From Mucilaginibacter sp. SG564 (GTDB lineage: Bacteria > Bacteroidota > Bacteroidia > Sphingobacteriales > Sphingobacteriaceae), in the NCBI RefSeq assembly GCF_013149275.1, contig NZ_JABGNA010000010.1, forward strand, positions 62,001-126,000: 64,000 nt of DNA. Reading direction: 5' to 3'. A model generated the notes under the pieces. It made no database searches, was not told the origin of the DNA, and saw only the letters and a program-made list of their open reading frames with translations. Position numbers and translations under genes: made by a program. Shown here in pieces: positions 33,805 to 42,847 of this stretch. How positions within the stretch are numbered: position 1 is the stretch's first letter; every line of letters starts with the position of its first letter.

Positions 33805-36800
33805 ATGAGAAAAAAATTAAAGTGGGGACCAGCCATCCGTTGCTGGCTCCTTGTTAACGCACTGTTTTTTTCATTTGCGAGCTACGCGCAAAGCATAAAA
33901 ATTACAGGTAAAATTATCAGTGCAGACGACTCCCGGCCCTTGCCCGGTGTAACTGTTAAGGTAAAAGACTCACCCATAGGCACGCTATCCGGCACTGATG
34001 GCAGCTATGCTATCAATGCCAAACCCAATGATATACTGGTTTTTAGCTTTATAAGTTATAACTCCCAGCAAATATACGTAGGGTCATCGGCAGTAATAAA
34101 TGTAGCCCTCAAGCCTTCCATGAACGATTTGAGTGAGGTAGTGGTGATTGGTTACGGCACCAGGAAACGACCTGATCTTACCGGCTCCATATCGTCGGTT
34201 ACTGCTGCAGATTTGTTAAAGGCTCAGCCAACAACATTTGACCAAGCCCTGCAGGGACGAGTGCCCGGGGTAATTGTGCAGCAAGTGTCTGGCCAACCCG
34301 GTGGTGACGTGAATGTCCAGATCCGCGGCTTAGGGGGCTTTTTAGGTGCGCCTCCCTTATACGTGATTGACGGGGTACAGATCCCGCCGAATGGGCAGTC
34401 TGCCATCCCCGGCAATGGTACTAACCCACTATCCAGTATCAACCCATCGGATATAGCCTCAATAGACGTTTTAAAAGATGCTTCAGCCACGGCTATTTAC
34501 GGTTCACAGGCATCCAATGGGGTAATTATTATTACTACTAAAAAAGGAGCTGTAGGTGCTCCCCTCATTAGCTATGATGGCTACCAGGGCTGGCAAAAAT
34601 TGCCAAAATATTACGCTGTAATGGATTTGCCCCAATACGCCACTTTCATGAACGAAAAATCAGCCATTATCGGTTATGATATGAGGCCGCAATTTGCCAA
34701 TCCGCAATACCTGGGCCCAGGTACCAACTGGCAAAAGGCCCTGTTTCGTACGGCCCCTATGCTGAACCATAATGTGGCCATTAGCGGCGGCGATGCCAGG
34801 ACAAAATACTATATATCAGGCACCTATTTCTCGCAGGAGGGTATTGCCTTGGGATCGGATTTTAAAAGAACTTCTGTAAAAGCAAGTATTGATAATAAAA
34901 CCACCGACTGGTTAAAAGTTGGTATAAACCTCAATATGGCGCACGTAGCAGAAAATGTCAGCACTTCTAATACAGGCGTGATCTTGCAGGCGCTTAACCA
35001 AACGCCCGATGTCGCCGTGGTAAACCCTGATGGTACCTGGGGTGGTAATGATCCTAATATTTATGGCGCTACCGGTACCAACCCATTCGCGATAGCCACT
35101 ATTGTAAAGGATTTTAAAAGCCGTTACCAATTAATCGGTAACGCTTATGCGGAAATTCAATTTACCCGGGATCTAACCCTGCGCAATGAAGTAGCCGGAA
35201 ATTTTGACTTTGCTACCGAGGATTATTTTAATCCAAGCTATGTTATGGGCGCTTATACCAAGACAAATAATAACGGTACAGCCTCAAGCGCGCAAAATTT
35301 CTATAATTCCATCTCCAATTATTTAACCTATCAGCATACGTTTGCCAAAAAATACTGGGTAAACGTAGTTGCGGGCCACGAAGCACAATTGCTCAAAAGC
35401 AGCGGTATTACAGCTACCCGAACCAACTTTCCGAGCAATAACGTGCAAACGATCAGCAGTGGTGATGCGACAACGGCAACCAATAGCGGTGTCAAAGGAC
35501 AGGGTGCGTTGGAGGCCTATTTCGGCAGGGCTAACTTTACCTACGATGACCGTTATTTGTTAACCGCTACCGTACGGCGCGATGGTTCATCAAAATTTGC
35601 CGAAGCATACCGCTGGAATACGACCTATTCCGGCGCACTTGCCTGGAAAATAAACCACGAAAGCTTCCTTAAAAGTGTGAAAGCTATAAACGATCTTAAA
35701 CTTAGACTTGGTTACGGATTGGTAAACAACCAAAACATCGCGGAGTACGCTTATGGTTCAACTTTAAATACCATATCCACAGGCTTGTCAGGCAACTCAC
35801 AGATAACTGCCACGACAGGCAACCCCAACATCAAGTGGGAAACTACAAAGTCATATAATGTTGGCCTGGATGCAGCTGTTTTAAATGGCAGGATCAGTTT
35901 TTCCGTCGACGCATATTACCGCAAAACAAATAACCTGTTGCTAAGTCTTCCCCTGCCCAATTACTCGGGAACAGTTGCTGCCGGCGGGTATGCGCCGGGC
36001 TCTGTACAAGCCCCCTATGTAAATGTAGGCGCGGTGAGCAATAAGGGTTTTGAGTTTTCACTTTCCACCCAAAATATCAAAGCAAAAAATTTCAACTGGA
36101 ACAGCAACATTACATTTACCAGGAATATCAACAAGGTACTTGCCCTGGTTGACGGCACACCGGCAATTTATGGCACGGTAAGCAAAACTGTGGTTGGCCG
36201 TTCTATCGGCGAGTTTTACGGATACCAGGTGCTGGGCATTTACAAAAATGCCGCAGACTTTGCCAAATATCCGGCGTTATCTCAAAATGGCGGCGGCCCC
36301 ATCCCTATAACGCCCGGCTCTGGTGGTGTCTGGGTAGGTGACGTTATTTTTAAAGACATTAACGGCGATGGTAAAATCGACGCTAACGACCAGACCTTTT
36401 TGGGTTCTCCTATACCTAAATTCCAGTATGGAATCAATAACAGCTTTAATTATAAAAATTTCGACCTGAATATTTTTATGGCTGGTAATTACGGTAATAA
36501 ACTTTATAACCAGTTAAAGGTAAATGGCGATAACCCCAATCAAAACTTTGGCTATTTCCCCTCAGTGTTCAACTTTGCTAAAATTGGATTGATCGATCCG
36601 ACAGGTTCCACCTCGGATATCAACAATGTGTACATCACCAACCCGTCAACCAATATTACCCGGATTAGCCAGAGCAGTGGCAATGATAACCAGCGTTTTT
36701 CTGACAAATACATTGAAAGCGGTTCATTTTTAAAATGTAAGAGCATCGCTTTAGGCTATAGTTTTTCCAATAAGCTATTGAATAAGATCAAATTACGGTC

Positions 36801-36966
36801 ACTCCGGGTGTATGTTAACGTCACCAACGTTTTCACGATCACCAAATATACCGGCTATGATCCGGAAATAGGTTCATGGAACCCGTTAGCAGCAGGAATC
36901 GATAACGGCTATTACGCGCAGCCGCGGGTTTACACAGTTGGTTTAAACGTATCCCTCAATAATTAA
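33805..36966 (+). CDS. SusC/RagA-family TonB-dependent oligosaccharide transporter
   Basis: 1053 residues; signal peptide ending near SYAQS. CarboxypepD_reg-like domain (about 31-115; ITGKIISADDSRPLPGVTVK), then a TonB-box-like VVVIGYGTRKRPDLTGSIS, plug (about 115-235; QGRVPGVIVQQ, VLKDASATAIYGSQASNG) and a 22-stranded barrel ending in aromatic VYTVGLNVSLNN. Imports glycan fragments across the outer membrane together with SusD. Followed by its SusD after 10 bp. Part of the operon behind the shared promoter module. Confidence 0.96.
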   Translation: MRKKLKWGPAIRCWLLVNALFFSFASYAQSIKITGKIISADDSRPLPGVTVKVKDSPIGTLSGTDGSYAINAKPNDILVFSFISYNSQQIYVGSSAVINVALKPSMNDLSEVVVIGYGTRKRPDLTGSISSVTAADLLKAQPTTFDQALQGRVPGVIVQQVSGQPGGDVNVQIRGLGGFLGAPPLYVIDGVQIPPNGQSAIPGNGTNPLSSINPSDIASIDVLKDASATAIYGSQASNGVIIITTKKGAVGAPLISYDGYQGWQKLPKYYAVMDLPQYATFMNEKSAIIGYDMRPQFANPQYLGPGTNWQKALFRTAPMLNHNVAISGGDARTKYYISGTYFSQEGIALGSDFKRTSVKASIDNKTTDWLKVGINLNMAHVAENVSTSNTGVILQALNQTPDVAVVNPDGTWGGNDPNIYGATGTNPFAIATIVKDFKSRYQLIGNAYAEIQFTRDLTLRNEVAGNFDFATEDYFNPSYVMGAYTKTNNNGTASSAQNFYNSISNYLTYQHTFAKKYWVNVVAGHEAQLLKSSGITATRTNFPSNNVQTISSGDATTATNSGVKGQGALEAYFGRANFTYDDRYLLTATVRRDGSSKFAEAYRWNTTYSGALAWKINHESFLKSVKAINDLKLRLGYGLVNNQNIAEYAYGSTLNTISTGLSGNSQITATTGNPNIKWETTKSYNVGLDAAVLNGRISFSVDAYYRKTNNLLLSLPLPNYSGTVAAGGYAPGSVQAPYVNVGAVSNKGFEFSLSTQNIKAKNFNWNSNITFTRNINKVLALVDGTPAIYGTVSKTVVGRSIGEFYGYQVLGIYKNAADFAKYPALSQNGGGPIPITPGSGGVWVGDVIFKDINGDGKIDANDQTFLGSPIPKFQYGINNSFNYKNFDLNIFMAGNYGNKLYNQLKVNGDNPNQNFGYFPSVFNFAKIGLIDPTGSTSDINNVYITNPSTNITRISQSSGNDNQRFSDKYIESGSFLKCKSIALGYSFSNKLLNKIKLRSLRVYVNVTNVFTITKYTGYDPEIGSWNPLAAGIDNGYYAQPRVYTVGLNVSLNN

Positions 36967-36976
36967 AATCAAGATT

Positions 36977-38584
36977 ATGAAACGCATTAAAATAAATATA
37001 GCCCTGCTAATTATCAGTATTTTTATAATAAGCAGCTGTAAAAAAGATTACCTTAACCGACCTCCATTAACCGGTATCACGACCGATAATTTTTATAAAA
37101 GCGGTTCAGATTTAAGATTGGCTACCGCCGCACTTTATGCGCAACCATGGGCAAGTTGGAACAATTTTCCGTTGCTGGGTATTGGCGATATCATGAGCGG
37201 AAATATGTTACAGCCCTATAATGGCGACCTGGTTCAGCTTACTACCTTTTCCATTACCCCACAAAACAGCAATATAGCACAGGCATGGCAGAGTTTTTAC
37301 AATGTAGTAGCGCATTGTAATATCAATATTAAAGCTATTAATACCAAAATGCCTGATAGCGTGGCTGTACAAAGTAAAACAGGCGCGCTTGGCGAAATAA
37401 GGTTTATACGGGCCACATCTTATTTTTACCTCGTCCAATTGTGGGGCGCAGTACCTATTATTGAAGATAACGACAAGCTGATAGCCAATCCGTTGGTGCC
37501 GCGGCATAAGCGTGAGGATGTATACAAGTTTATTATCAACGACCTAAGATATGCCGTAGCCAATTTACCCAAAACAGATCAAGCGGGGCGAGTAACTACC
37601 TGGTCGGCCCAGGGTATGCTGGCAAAGGTTTATTTAACCAGGGCCGGTTTAAACCAAAATATCACACGCAATCAATCTGATCTGGACAGTGCCGCTTACT
37701 ATGCCGGCAATGTTTGTAATACCAGCGGTTTGGCGCTGTTACCGAGCTATTACAACCTTTTCCGGACCCAGTACAATGACAATCCCGAATCATTATTTGC
37801 TTTCCAATGGGCGCCAGGTGTTCCCTATGGACAAGGTAATTCCATACAAGCTCAATTTGCACCAGGCGGTGGCCTTGTTCCCAGCGGAGGAGGCTTCGGC
37901 GGTGCTATTGGCCCTACGATAGATCTTGCCAACCAATATACCCCTCAGGATTCGGTACGCCGCAAAGCCACATTTATGCTTACCGGCGATAAATATCCTG
38001 AGCTAAAAGCGGCAAGCGGCGGATATATCGCTACAGGTGTGAACGTAAAAAAACACGTGGTGGGTACCGCTGCCGATAATAATTCGCCTACGATGGACAT
38101 ATGGTCTTCAATTGAGCATAATGCGGTGTTGCGCCTGGCTGATGTATATTTAATATACGCCGAAGCCCTGTTAGGCAACAACGCTACTACTTCCAATGGT
38201 CAGGCTTTACAGTACTTTAACGCGGTGCGTACAAGGGCCGGGGTTGATAAGGTTACCGTCCTTACTCCCGATGTGATCAGGAAAGAAAGACGGCTTGAAT
38301 TGGCATTTGAAGGTCAGTATTGGCTTGACCTGGTGCGTCTCTCTTATTATGATCCGCAGGAAGCGATCTCGATAATTACTAAGCAAATAACTCCAACACA
38401 AGATGCAGTTCCGTATATACCCCGGTCGCAATTCAGTTATGATCCGGTCACAGGGATTAAATCAGTATCATCTAATAGCCTGATCATAACCAAACCGACC
38501 AAAGATACATTCACTTTGCCTATTCCGGCAAATGAGCAAACGGCAGATCCTAAGTTATTGGAGGCACCTGTGGCTTATTATTAA
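36977..38584 (+). CDS. SusD/RagB-family surface glycan-binding lipoprotein
   Basis: 535 residues; lipobox with Cys in FIISSCKKD near residue 22. TPR-helical SusD fold: GEIRFIRATSYFYLVQLWGAVPII, an internal loop with Gly-rich GGGLVPSGGGFGGAIG, RLADVYLIYAEALL, and the SusD C-terminal RRLELAFEGQYWLDLVRL. Caps the partner SusC and presents oligosaccharides at the cell surface. The neighbours (IPT protein and GH5) suggest xyloglucan or a related beta-glucan as ligand (inference). Confidence 0.95.
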   Translation: MKRIKINIALLIISIFIISSCKKDYLNRPPLTGITTDNFYKSGSDLRLATAALYAQPWASWNNFPLLGIGDIMSGNMLQPYNGDLVQLTTFSITPQNSNIAQAWQSFYNVVAHCNINIKAINTKMPDSVAVQSKTGALGEIRFIRATSYFYLVQLWGAVPIIEDNDKLIANPLVPRHKREDVYKFIINDLRYAVANLPKTDQAGRVTTWSAQGMLAKVYLTRAGLNQNITRNQSDLDSAAYYAGNVCNTSGLALLPSYYNLFRTQYNDNPESLFAFQWAPGVPYGQGNSIQAQFAPGGGLVPSGGGFGGAIGPTIDLANQYTPQDSVRRKATFMLTGDKYPELKAASGGYIATGVNVKKHVVGTAADNNSPTMDIWSSIEHNAVLRLADVYLIYAEALLGNNATTSNGQALQYFNAVRTRAGVDKVTVLTPDVIRKERRLELAFEGQYWLDLVRLSYYDPQEAISIITKQITPTQDAVPYIPRSQFSYDPVTGIKSVSSNSLIITKPTKDTFTLPIPANEQTADPKLLEAPVAYY

Positions 38585-38619
38585 CGGCATTGTTAACCAT
38601 TGATATCATTCAAAAAATT

Positions 38620-39825
38620 ATGAAAAAACTAAATCATCATATCAAAAGCTACTTGTTGCTTGCCTTGCTCGCTACCTCAGCTTTTATTCAATCCGGCTGT
38701 AAAAAGGATTCGTCCTCATCATCAAAGGGTAACCCGGTAATTACAGCTATACGCAATTATGTAGCTCATCCCGGAGATTCGCTTTTAAGCAGCGCTGGTA
38801 CGGGTCAGTGGATCGTGATTTCGGGTAAAAATTTGAAAGGAGCACTCGCTATTAATTTTGATGGAGTAAAAGGCTCTTTCAACGATGCCTGGTTCTCAGA
38901 TACCAGTGCGATTGCCCTGATACCGGCAATTATAGCTTTCCCATCGGTACCTTCAGATAAACTGAATACCATACAATACATTACCAATCATGGTCAAACC
39001 ACATTTACGTTTCCTATTGTTCCTCCTGTTCCCGCTATTTCAGGTATTTCTAACGAAGCCGCTAATCCTGGCGATTCGGTTAAAATTATCGGGCTTAACT
39101 TTTTCTTTCTTAAAAGTGTTACTTACGGCGGAATTAGCATCACTGGTTATACATCTTCAACTGATGGTACATCCATCAGTTTGAAGGTGCCCTCCGGCTT
39201 AACCAAAGGGCCAGTAACCGTATCTACCAAATCTGGCACCACTACTACTACTTACAATGTTTACGATTTTGTAACCGGTGTATTAAATAATTATGATAGC
39301 ATAAATAATTTTGCATGGGGCTCGGGTACTTCCAATAATTCTACTGACTACCCTGGCAACATAGGCTATTATGGAGTAATGAAAGCATCTAATGTTTCTG
39401 CCGGCGACTGGTCATGGTGGAATGACGGCCGATCTATTAATATAAACTCAGCCCAATGGGTACCTCAGGCTAACTTAAAAGACACATTAAGCCATTATGC
39501 CGTAAAGTTTGAAATATATGTAACCAAGCCATGGACAGACGGCTCAATCCAAATTTTAAATGCTAACGGAAATTACGCGGCCCTTTATCATCCGTGGAAA
39601 ACAGCTACCGGTTCAGCAGTCGCATTTACTACAAAAGGTTGGCAAACAGTCACTATTCCGTTTTCAAGCCTTATTAGCAAAGGCCTTCCTGCGCCGTCAC
39701 TTACAGATTTACTTGGTGCTACCGGAGCTGGCGGCATCCAATTCCAGTTTATCAACGATGGTACAAAGACGGTCCAAACCTTTGAGGTAGCTATTGATAA
39801 TATCAGGGTATCAAAAATTAAATAA
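38620..39825 (+). CDS. Surface glycan-binding lipoprotein with IPT/TIG domains (SGBP-B-like)
   Basis: 401 residues from ATG 38620 (MKKLNHHIKSYLLL); the frame opens at 38590. Lipobox Cys in QSGCKKDSSS. Two IPT/TIG Ig-like domains (about 35-135 and 135-225; the second contains ISNEAANPGDSVKIIGLNF), then a C-terminal beta-sandwich binding domain (about 235-400) with several Trp (GDWSWWNDG, AQWVPQ, KPWTDG) fit for sugar stacking. This multi-modular layout is that of the SGBP-B proteins encoded after SusD in xyloglucan loci of Bacteroides. No catalytic residues; role is surface binding and delivery. Confidence 0.88.
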   Translation: MKKLNHHIKSYLLLALLATSAFIQSGCKKDSSSSSKGNPVITAIRNYVAHPGDSLLSSAGTGQWIVISGKNLKGALAINFDGVKGSFNDAWFSDTSAIALIPAIIAFPSVPSDKLNTIQYITNHGQTTFTFPIVPPVPAISGISNEAANPGDSVKIIGLNFFFLKSVTYGGISITGYTSSTDGTSISLKVPSGLTKGPVTVSTKSGTTTTTYNVYDFVTGVLNNYDSINNFAWGSGTSNNSTDYPGNIGYYGVMKASNVSAGDWSWWNDGRSININSAQWVPQANLKDTLSHYAVKFEIYVTKPWTDGSIQILNANGNYAALYHPWKTATGSAVAFTTKGWQTVTIPFSSLISKGLPAPSLTDLLGATGAGGIQFQFINDGTKTVQTFEVAIDNIRVSKIK

Positions 39826-39854
39826 GGGCGAATTTTAGTTGATATATATAAGTG

Positions 39855-39892
39855 AATGCCTGGGGCCTTTTCAGAAGGTCCCGGCATTTTTT
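39855..39892 (+). terminator. Hairpin with T run inside the operon
   Basis: AATGCC...GGCATT with an inner GGCCTT...AGAAGGTCC stem, followed by TTTTTT, lies 30 bp after the SGBP gene and 73 bp before the GH5 gene. It may end or partly attenuate transcription between binding and catalytic genes. Confidence 0.6.
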
Positions 39893-39964
39893 ACGTCACA
39901 ACCCGCAGCATCCAGTGGCCTTACAAAAACTGGTTGAAAAAATTTATCACCAAGCATTATAAAA

Positions 39965-41422
39965 ATGAAAAATCTGTTTTTTAAAATATTCATATCGATT
40001 ACAATCATATCTCTCCTTTCCTGTAAAAAAACAAGTAGTGCATCGCCGGAATTAAACGTCAGTCAGGCTACGTTAACTTTTGCACCCGAAGGTGGAACCC
40101 AGGATTTTTCCATTGCATGCAACGCGACATGGAACATCGTTAATCCCGGTTTTGCCTGGCTAAAATTAAGCACCACATCCGGCAGCAGCGGCAATATGGT
40201 CATTCACTTAACAACGCTATCTGAAAACGGTACAGGATCAACACGGTCAAGTATCTTAACGATAAACTCTTCCAATGGCCAGGCAAGAAGTTTGAAAGTT
40301 TCTCAAACATCTAACCTCTTTCCTAATTACAATACTTCGCCAAAAGCTGCCGATGCGACCGGCATGAGCAGTAACGCCGTTCAGCTTGCCGCTAAGATCA
40401 AGTTAGGATGGAATATTGGTAATACCCTCGAAGCTTCAGGGGGTGAAACAGGTTGGGGGAACCCGCTTATTACAGAAGATTACATCAAATTTGTAAAGCA
40501 ACAGGGATTTAATGCCATACGTCTTCCATGCGCCTGGAATATGGGGCATTTAAGTAATCAGGCAACTGCACAAATAGATCCCAACTGGCTAAAAAGGGTA
40601 AAAGAAGTAGTCGGGTATTGTGTAAATAATGATATGTACGTATTACTGAATATTCACTGGGATGGCGGCTGGCTTGAAAACCATGTTACCCAGGTAAAAC
40701 AGGATTCCGTTAACGCTAAACAAAAAGCACTCTGGGAACAAATTGCAACAGCTATGAGAGATTTTGATGAACATCTCATGTTTGCCAGCGCCAATGAGCC
40801 AGCTGCAGATGACGCCGCGGCAACAGCAATACTTTCTACCTATCATCAAACCTTTATTAACGCGGTTCGATCAACCGGTGGTAAAAATGCCTACCGTGTA
40901 TTGGTACTTCAGGGCCCTTCTACTAATATGGAAAAAACAAGTGATTTTATGACATCCCTTCCGCAGGACCAGGCGACAGCCAGGCTGATGGTTGAGGTGC
41001 ATTACTACTCGCCATTTCAGTTCTGCTGCCTCCTGGATAATGACGCAAGCTGGGGCAAAATGTTTTATTACTGGGGTGCAGGGCACCACTCGACCATTGA
41101 ACCCGACCGCAACGCTACCTGGGGTGAAGAAAGTGATGTAGACGCCTCTTTCAATAGAATGAAGACAAAATTCGTCGACAAAGGAATTCCCGTTCTTTTA
41201 GGTGAGTACGGCGCCTACAGGCGTGACAACACAGCACATGTTCCTTTGGATTTACCAACACATGAGGATGCGGTGGATTATTGGAATACCTATGTTACCA
41301 AACGAGCAAAAACAACCGGCATGCTACCATTTTTCTGGGACACAGGCGGTGCTTTGGACAGAAGAAATTATACCGTAAAAGATCAGCGCACGATAACCGC
41401 TATCAAACAGGGCGCAAATTAG
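39965..41422 (+). CDS. GH5 endo-xyloglucanase-like enzyme with BACON domain
   Basis: 485 residues; lipobox Cys in ISLLSCKKTSS. An N-terminal BACON Ig-like domain (about 28-118; LNVSQATLTFAPEGGTQ, ATWNIVN, SSNGQARSLKVSQTS) precedes a GH5 subfamily-4-like barrel (about 125-480): LGWNIGNTLEASGGE, acid/base Glu in ASANEPAA, nucleophile Glu in LLGEYGAYRR. This is the architecture of BoGH5A, the surface endo-xyloglucanase of Bacteroides ovatus. It probably starts degradation outside the cell, anchored to the outer membrane (inference). Paralog of the GH5-ricin enzyme at 30673. Confidence 0.94.
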   Translation: MKNLFFKIFISITIISLLSCKKTSSASPELNVSQATLTFAPEGGTQDFSIACNATWNIVNPGFAWLKLSTTSGSSGNMVIHLTTLSENGTGSTRSSILTINSSNGQARSLKVSQTSNLFPNYNTSPKAADATGMSSNAVQLAAKIKLGWNIGNTLEASGGETGWGNPLITEDYIKFVKQQGFNAIRLPCAWNMGHLSNQATAQIDPNWLKRVKEVVGYCVNNDMYVLLNIHWDGGWLENHVTQVKQDSVNAKQKALWEQIATAMRDFDEHLMFASANEPAADDAAATAILSTYHQTFINAVRSTGGKNAYRVLVLQGPSTNMEKTSDFMTSLPQDQATARLMVEVHYYSPFQFCCLLDNDASWGKMFYYWGAGHHSTIEPDRNATWGEESDVDASFNRMKTKFVDKGIPVLLGEYGAYRRDNTAHVPLDLPTHEDAVDYWNTYVTKRAKTTGMLPFFWDTGGALDRRNYTVKDQRTITAIKQGAN

Positions 41423-41425
41423 TTG

Positions 41426-41466
41426 AAAGAGGCTGCATCATAAAATCATGATCAGCCTCTTTTTTA
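41426..41466 (+). terminator. Terminator after BACON-GH5 gene
   Basis: AAAGAGGCTG pairs with CAGCCTCTTT around a 17-base loop, followed by TTTT; five bases after the stop. Confidence 0.85.
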
Positions 41467-41514
41467 TCAGCTGCTTTAGCAACGTAAAGCGTTGGAGAAA
41501 ATCAGCTTCATTAA

Positions 41515-41611
41515 CAAAGTGGATTTACATGGTTTACACAATTGATGGTTAACATTATTACATATTAACCATCAATTGTGTATTCTTTCTCGCGTGCAAA
41601 CCCACCTTTTG
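41515..41611. repeat. Degenerate copy B of the inverted-repeat element, with nested 16-bp palindrome
   Basis: Ends CAAAGTGGATTTACATGG and GCAAACCCACCTTTTG resemble those of copy A (17321-17442), including the shared stretch TTTACATGGTTTACAC. Inside, CACAATTGATGGTTAA (41537-41552) has a perfect reverse complement at 41565-41580 around a 12-base loop. It sits between convergent genes. Confidence 0.65.
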
Positions 41612-41826
41612 CATAATATTATTATCGGTTAAATTATACTTAATGGGTAAACATAACATCAGGGGGCAATCTAATTTATGATTTAGTCCCCTTTTTGTTT
41701 TAAAGCGGTCATTTCTAACGGTTAGCTCAGCTCAACAAATTCGTTGGGTGGATGGCCGGAAGAAGCTTTCACTAACAAAACCCGAAACCTCTTTACAGCT
41801 ATTCCTGGTTTTGTTGATATTCATGA

Positions 41827-42729
41827 TTATTTCAGCCAGCCATTAGCCCCCATCCATTCTTTCAACCTCTCAAACCAGTAATCGTGGGTAGTTGAATTGT
41901 ACAAACCAAAACCATGGCCGCCGCCTGCGTAGATATGCATTTCTCCCCTTACCTTATTCTGTAACAATGCGTCGTAAAACAATAGCGTGTTTTGAACAGG
42001 AACAACATTATCGTCTTCAGCATGCACCAGGAAAGTTGGGGGTGTCGCGGCGGTAACTTGCTTTTCATTACTATAAAGGTCGATAAATTGTGGCGACGGT
42101 TTGTTACCGATCAGGTTATCGCGTGACCCTATATGCGCAAATGTGCCGAAGCTGATAACCGGGTATATCAATGCCATAAAATCAGGGCGGAGGCTGATAT
42201 TACCATTGTGCTTTATTGCAGGCTTATCAAAATGTGTACCCAAGGTTGATGCCAGGTGCCCACCCGCAGAGAATCCGATCACACCTACCTTTGCCGGATC
42301 TATATTCCATAGCTTCGCATTTTTGCGAATCATACATAATGCCGACTGCGCATCCTGCAGCGGGCCAATGGTTTTGTCAACCATAATGCTGTCACTGGGT
42401 AGTCGGTATTTCAATACAAATGCAATTATTCCTATCTTATTAAAAGCACTTGCTATGGCCTCCCCCTCATGGCCCATAGCAACACCTGAATAACCGCCTC
42501 CTGGAATCACTAACACTGCTGTATGCATCGCGCCGTCCTTTATTAAATAAGGTGTAAGCGTGGGAATGGATACTTTGGCTATCCCACCCCATTCGTTAAG
42601 CTTTTCCCTATAAGTCGCGGGCGTAGGTTTCGAATTGGGAATACCACTGGGGTAAAGTGGCATAGGTTCCTGTGCAAATGAATGCGCAAGCCAACCACTA
42701 AATATTAATATCAGGGCAAACATTTTCAT
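41827..42729 (-). CDS. Secreted acetyl-esterase-like alpha/beta-hydrolase
   Basis: 300 residues; signal peptide (about 1-19). Catalytic motifs: PGGGYSGVAMGHEGEA, nucleophile elbow GFSAGGHLAS, Asp in HAEDDNVVPVQN and His in GGGHGFGLY, as in the acetyl-xylan-esterase-like hydrolases of polysaccharide loci. Same family as the gene at 6539. Plant xyloglucan is O-acetylated on galactose, so de-acetylation before GH2 attack is the likely role (inference). Last gene of the minus-strand arm; 118 bp after the GH29 gene. Confidence 0.88.
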   Translation of the reverse strand: MKMFALILIFSGWLAHSFAQEPMPLYPSGIPNSKPTPATYREKLNEWGGIAKVSIPTLTPYLIKDGAMHTAVLVIPGGGYSGVAMGHEGEAIASAFNKIGIIAFVLKYRLPSDSIMVDKTIGPLQDAQSALCMIRKNAKLWNIDPAKVGVIGFSAGGHLASTLGTHFDKPAIKHNGNISLRPDFMALIYPVISFGTFAHIGSRDNLIGNKPSPQFIDLYSNEKQVTAATPPTFLVHAEDDNVVPVQNTLLFYDALLQNKVRGEMHIYAGGGHGFGLYNSTTHDYWFERLKEWMGANGWLK

Positions 42730-42847
42730 ATTTTTTTCTAATTAGTTATCGGCTTTATAGCCTCTGTTTAACAATGCACGATGTGCCTTTATACGGAAGT
42801 ATTTAATTTATATCTTCATCATGAGTTATGGGTTATCCAGTGCTTTT

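Larger units (their letters stand above)
41423..41826. other. Convergent intergenic region with terminator and repeat
   Basis: Holds the GH5 terminator (41426-41466) and repeat copy B (41515-41611). The remaining 215 bp before the esterase stop show no gene or motif. Confidence 0.6.
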
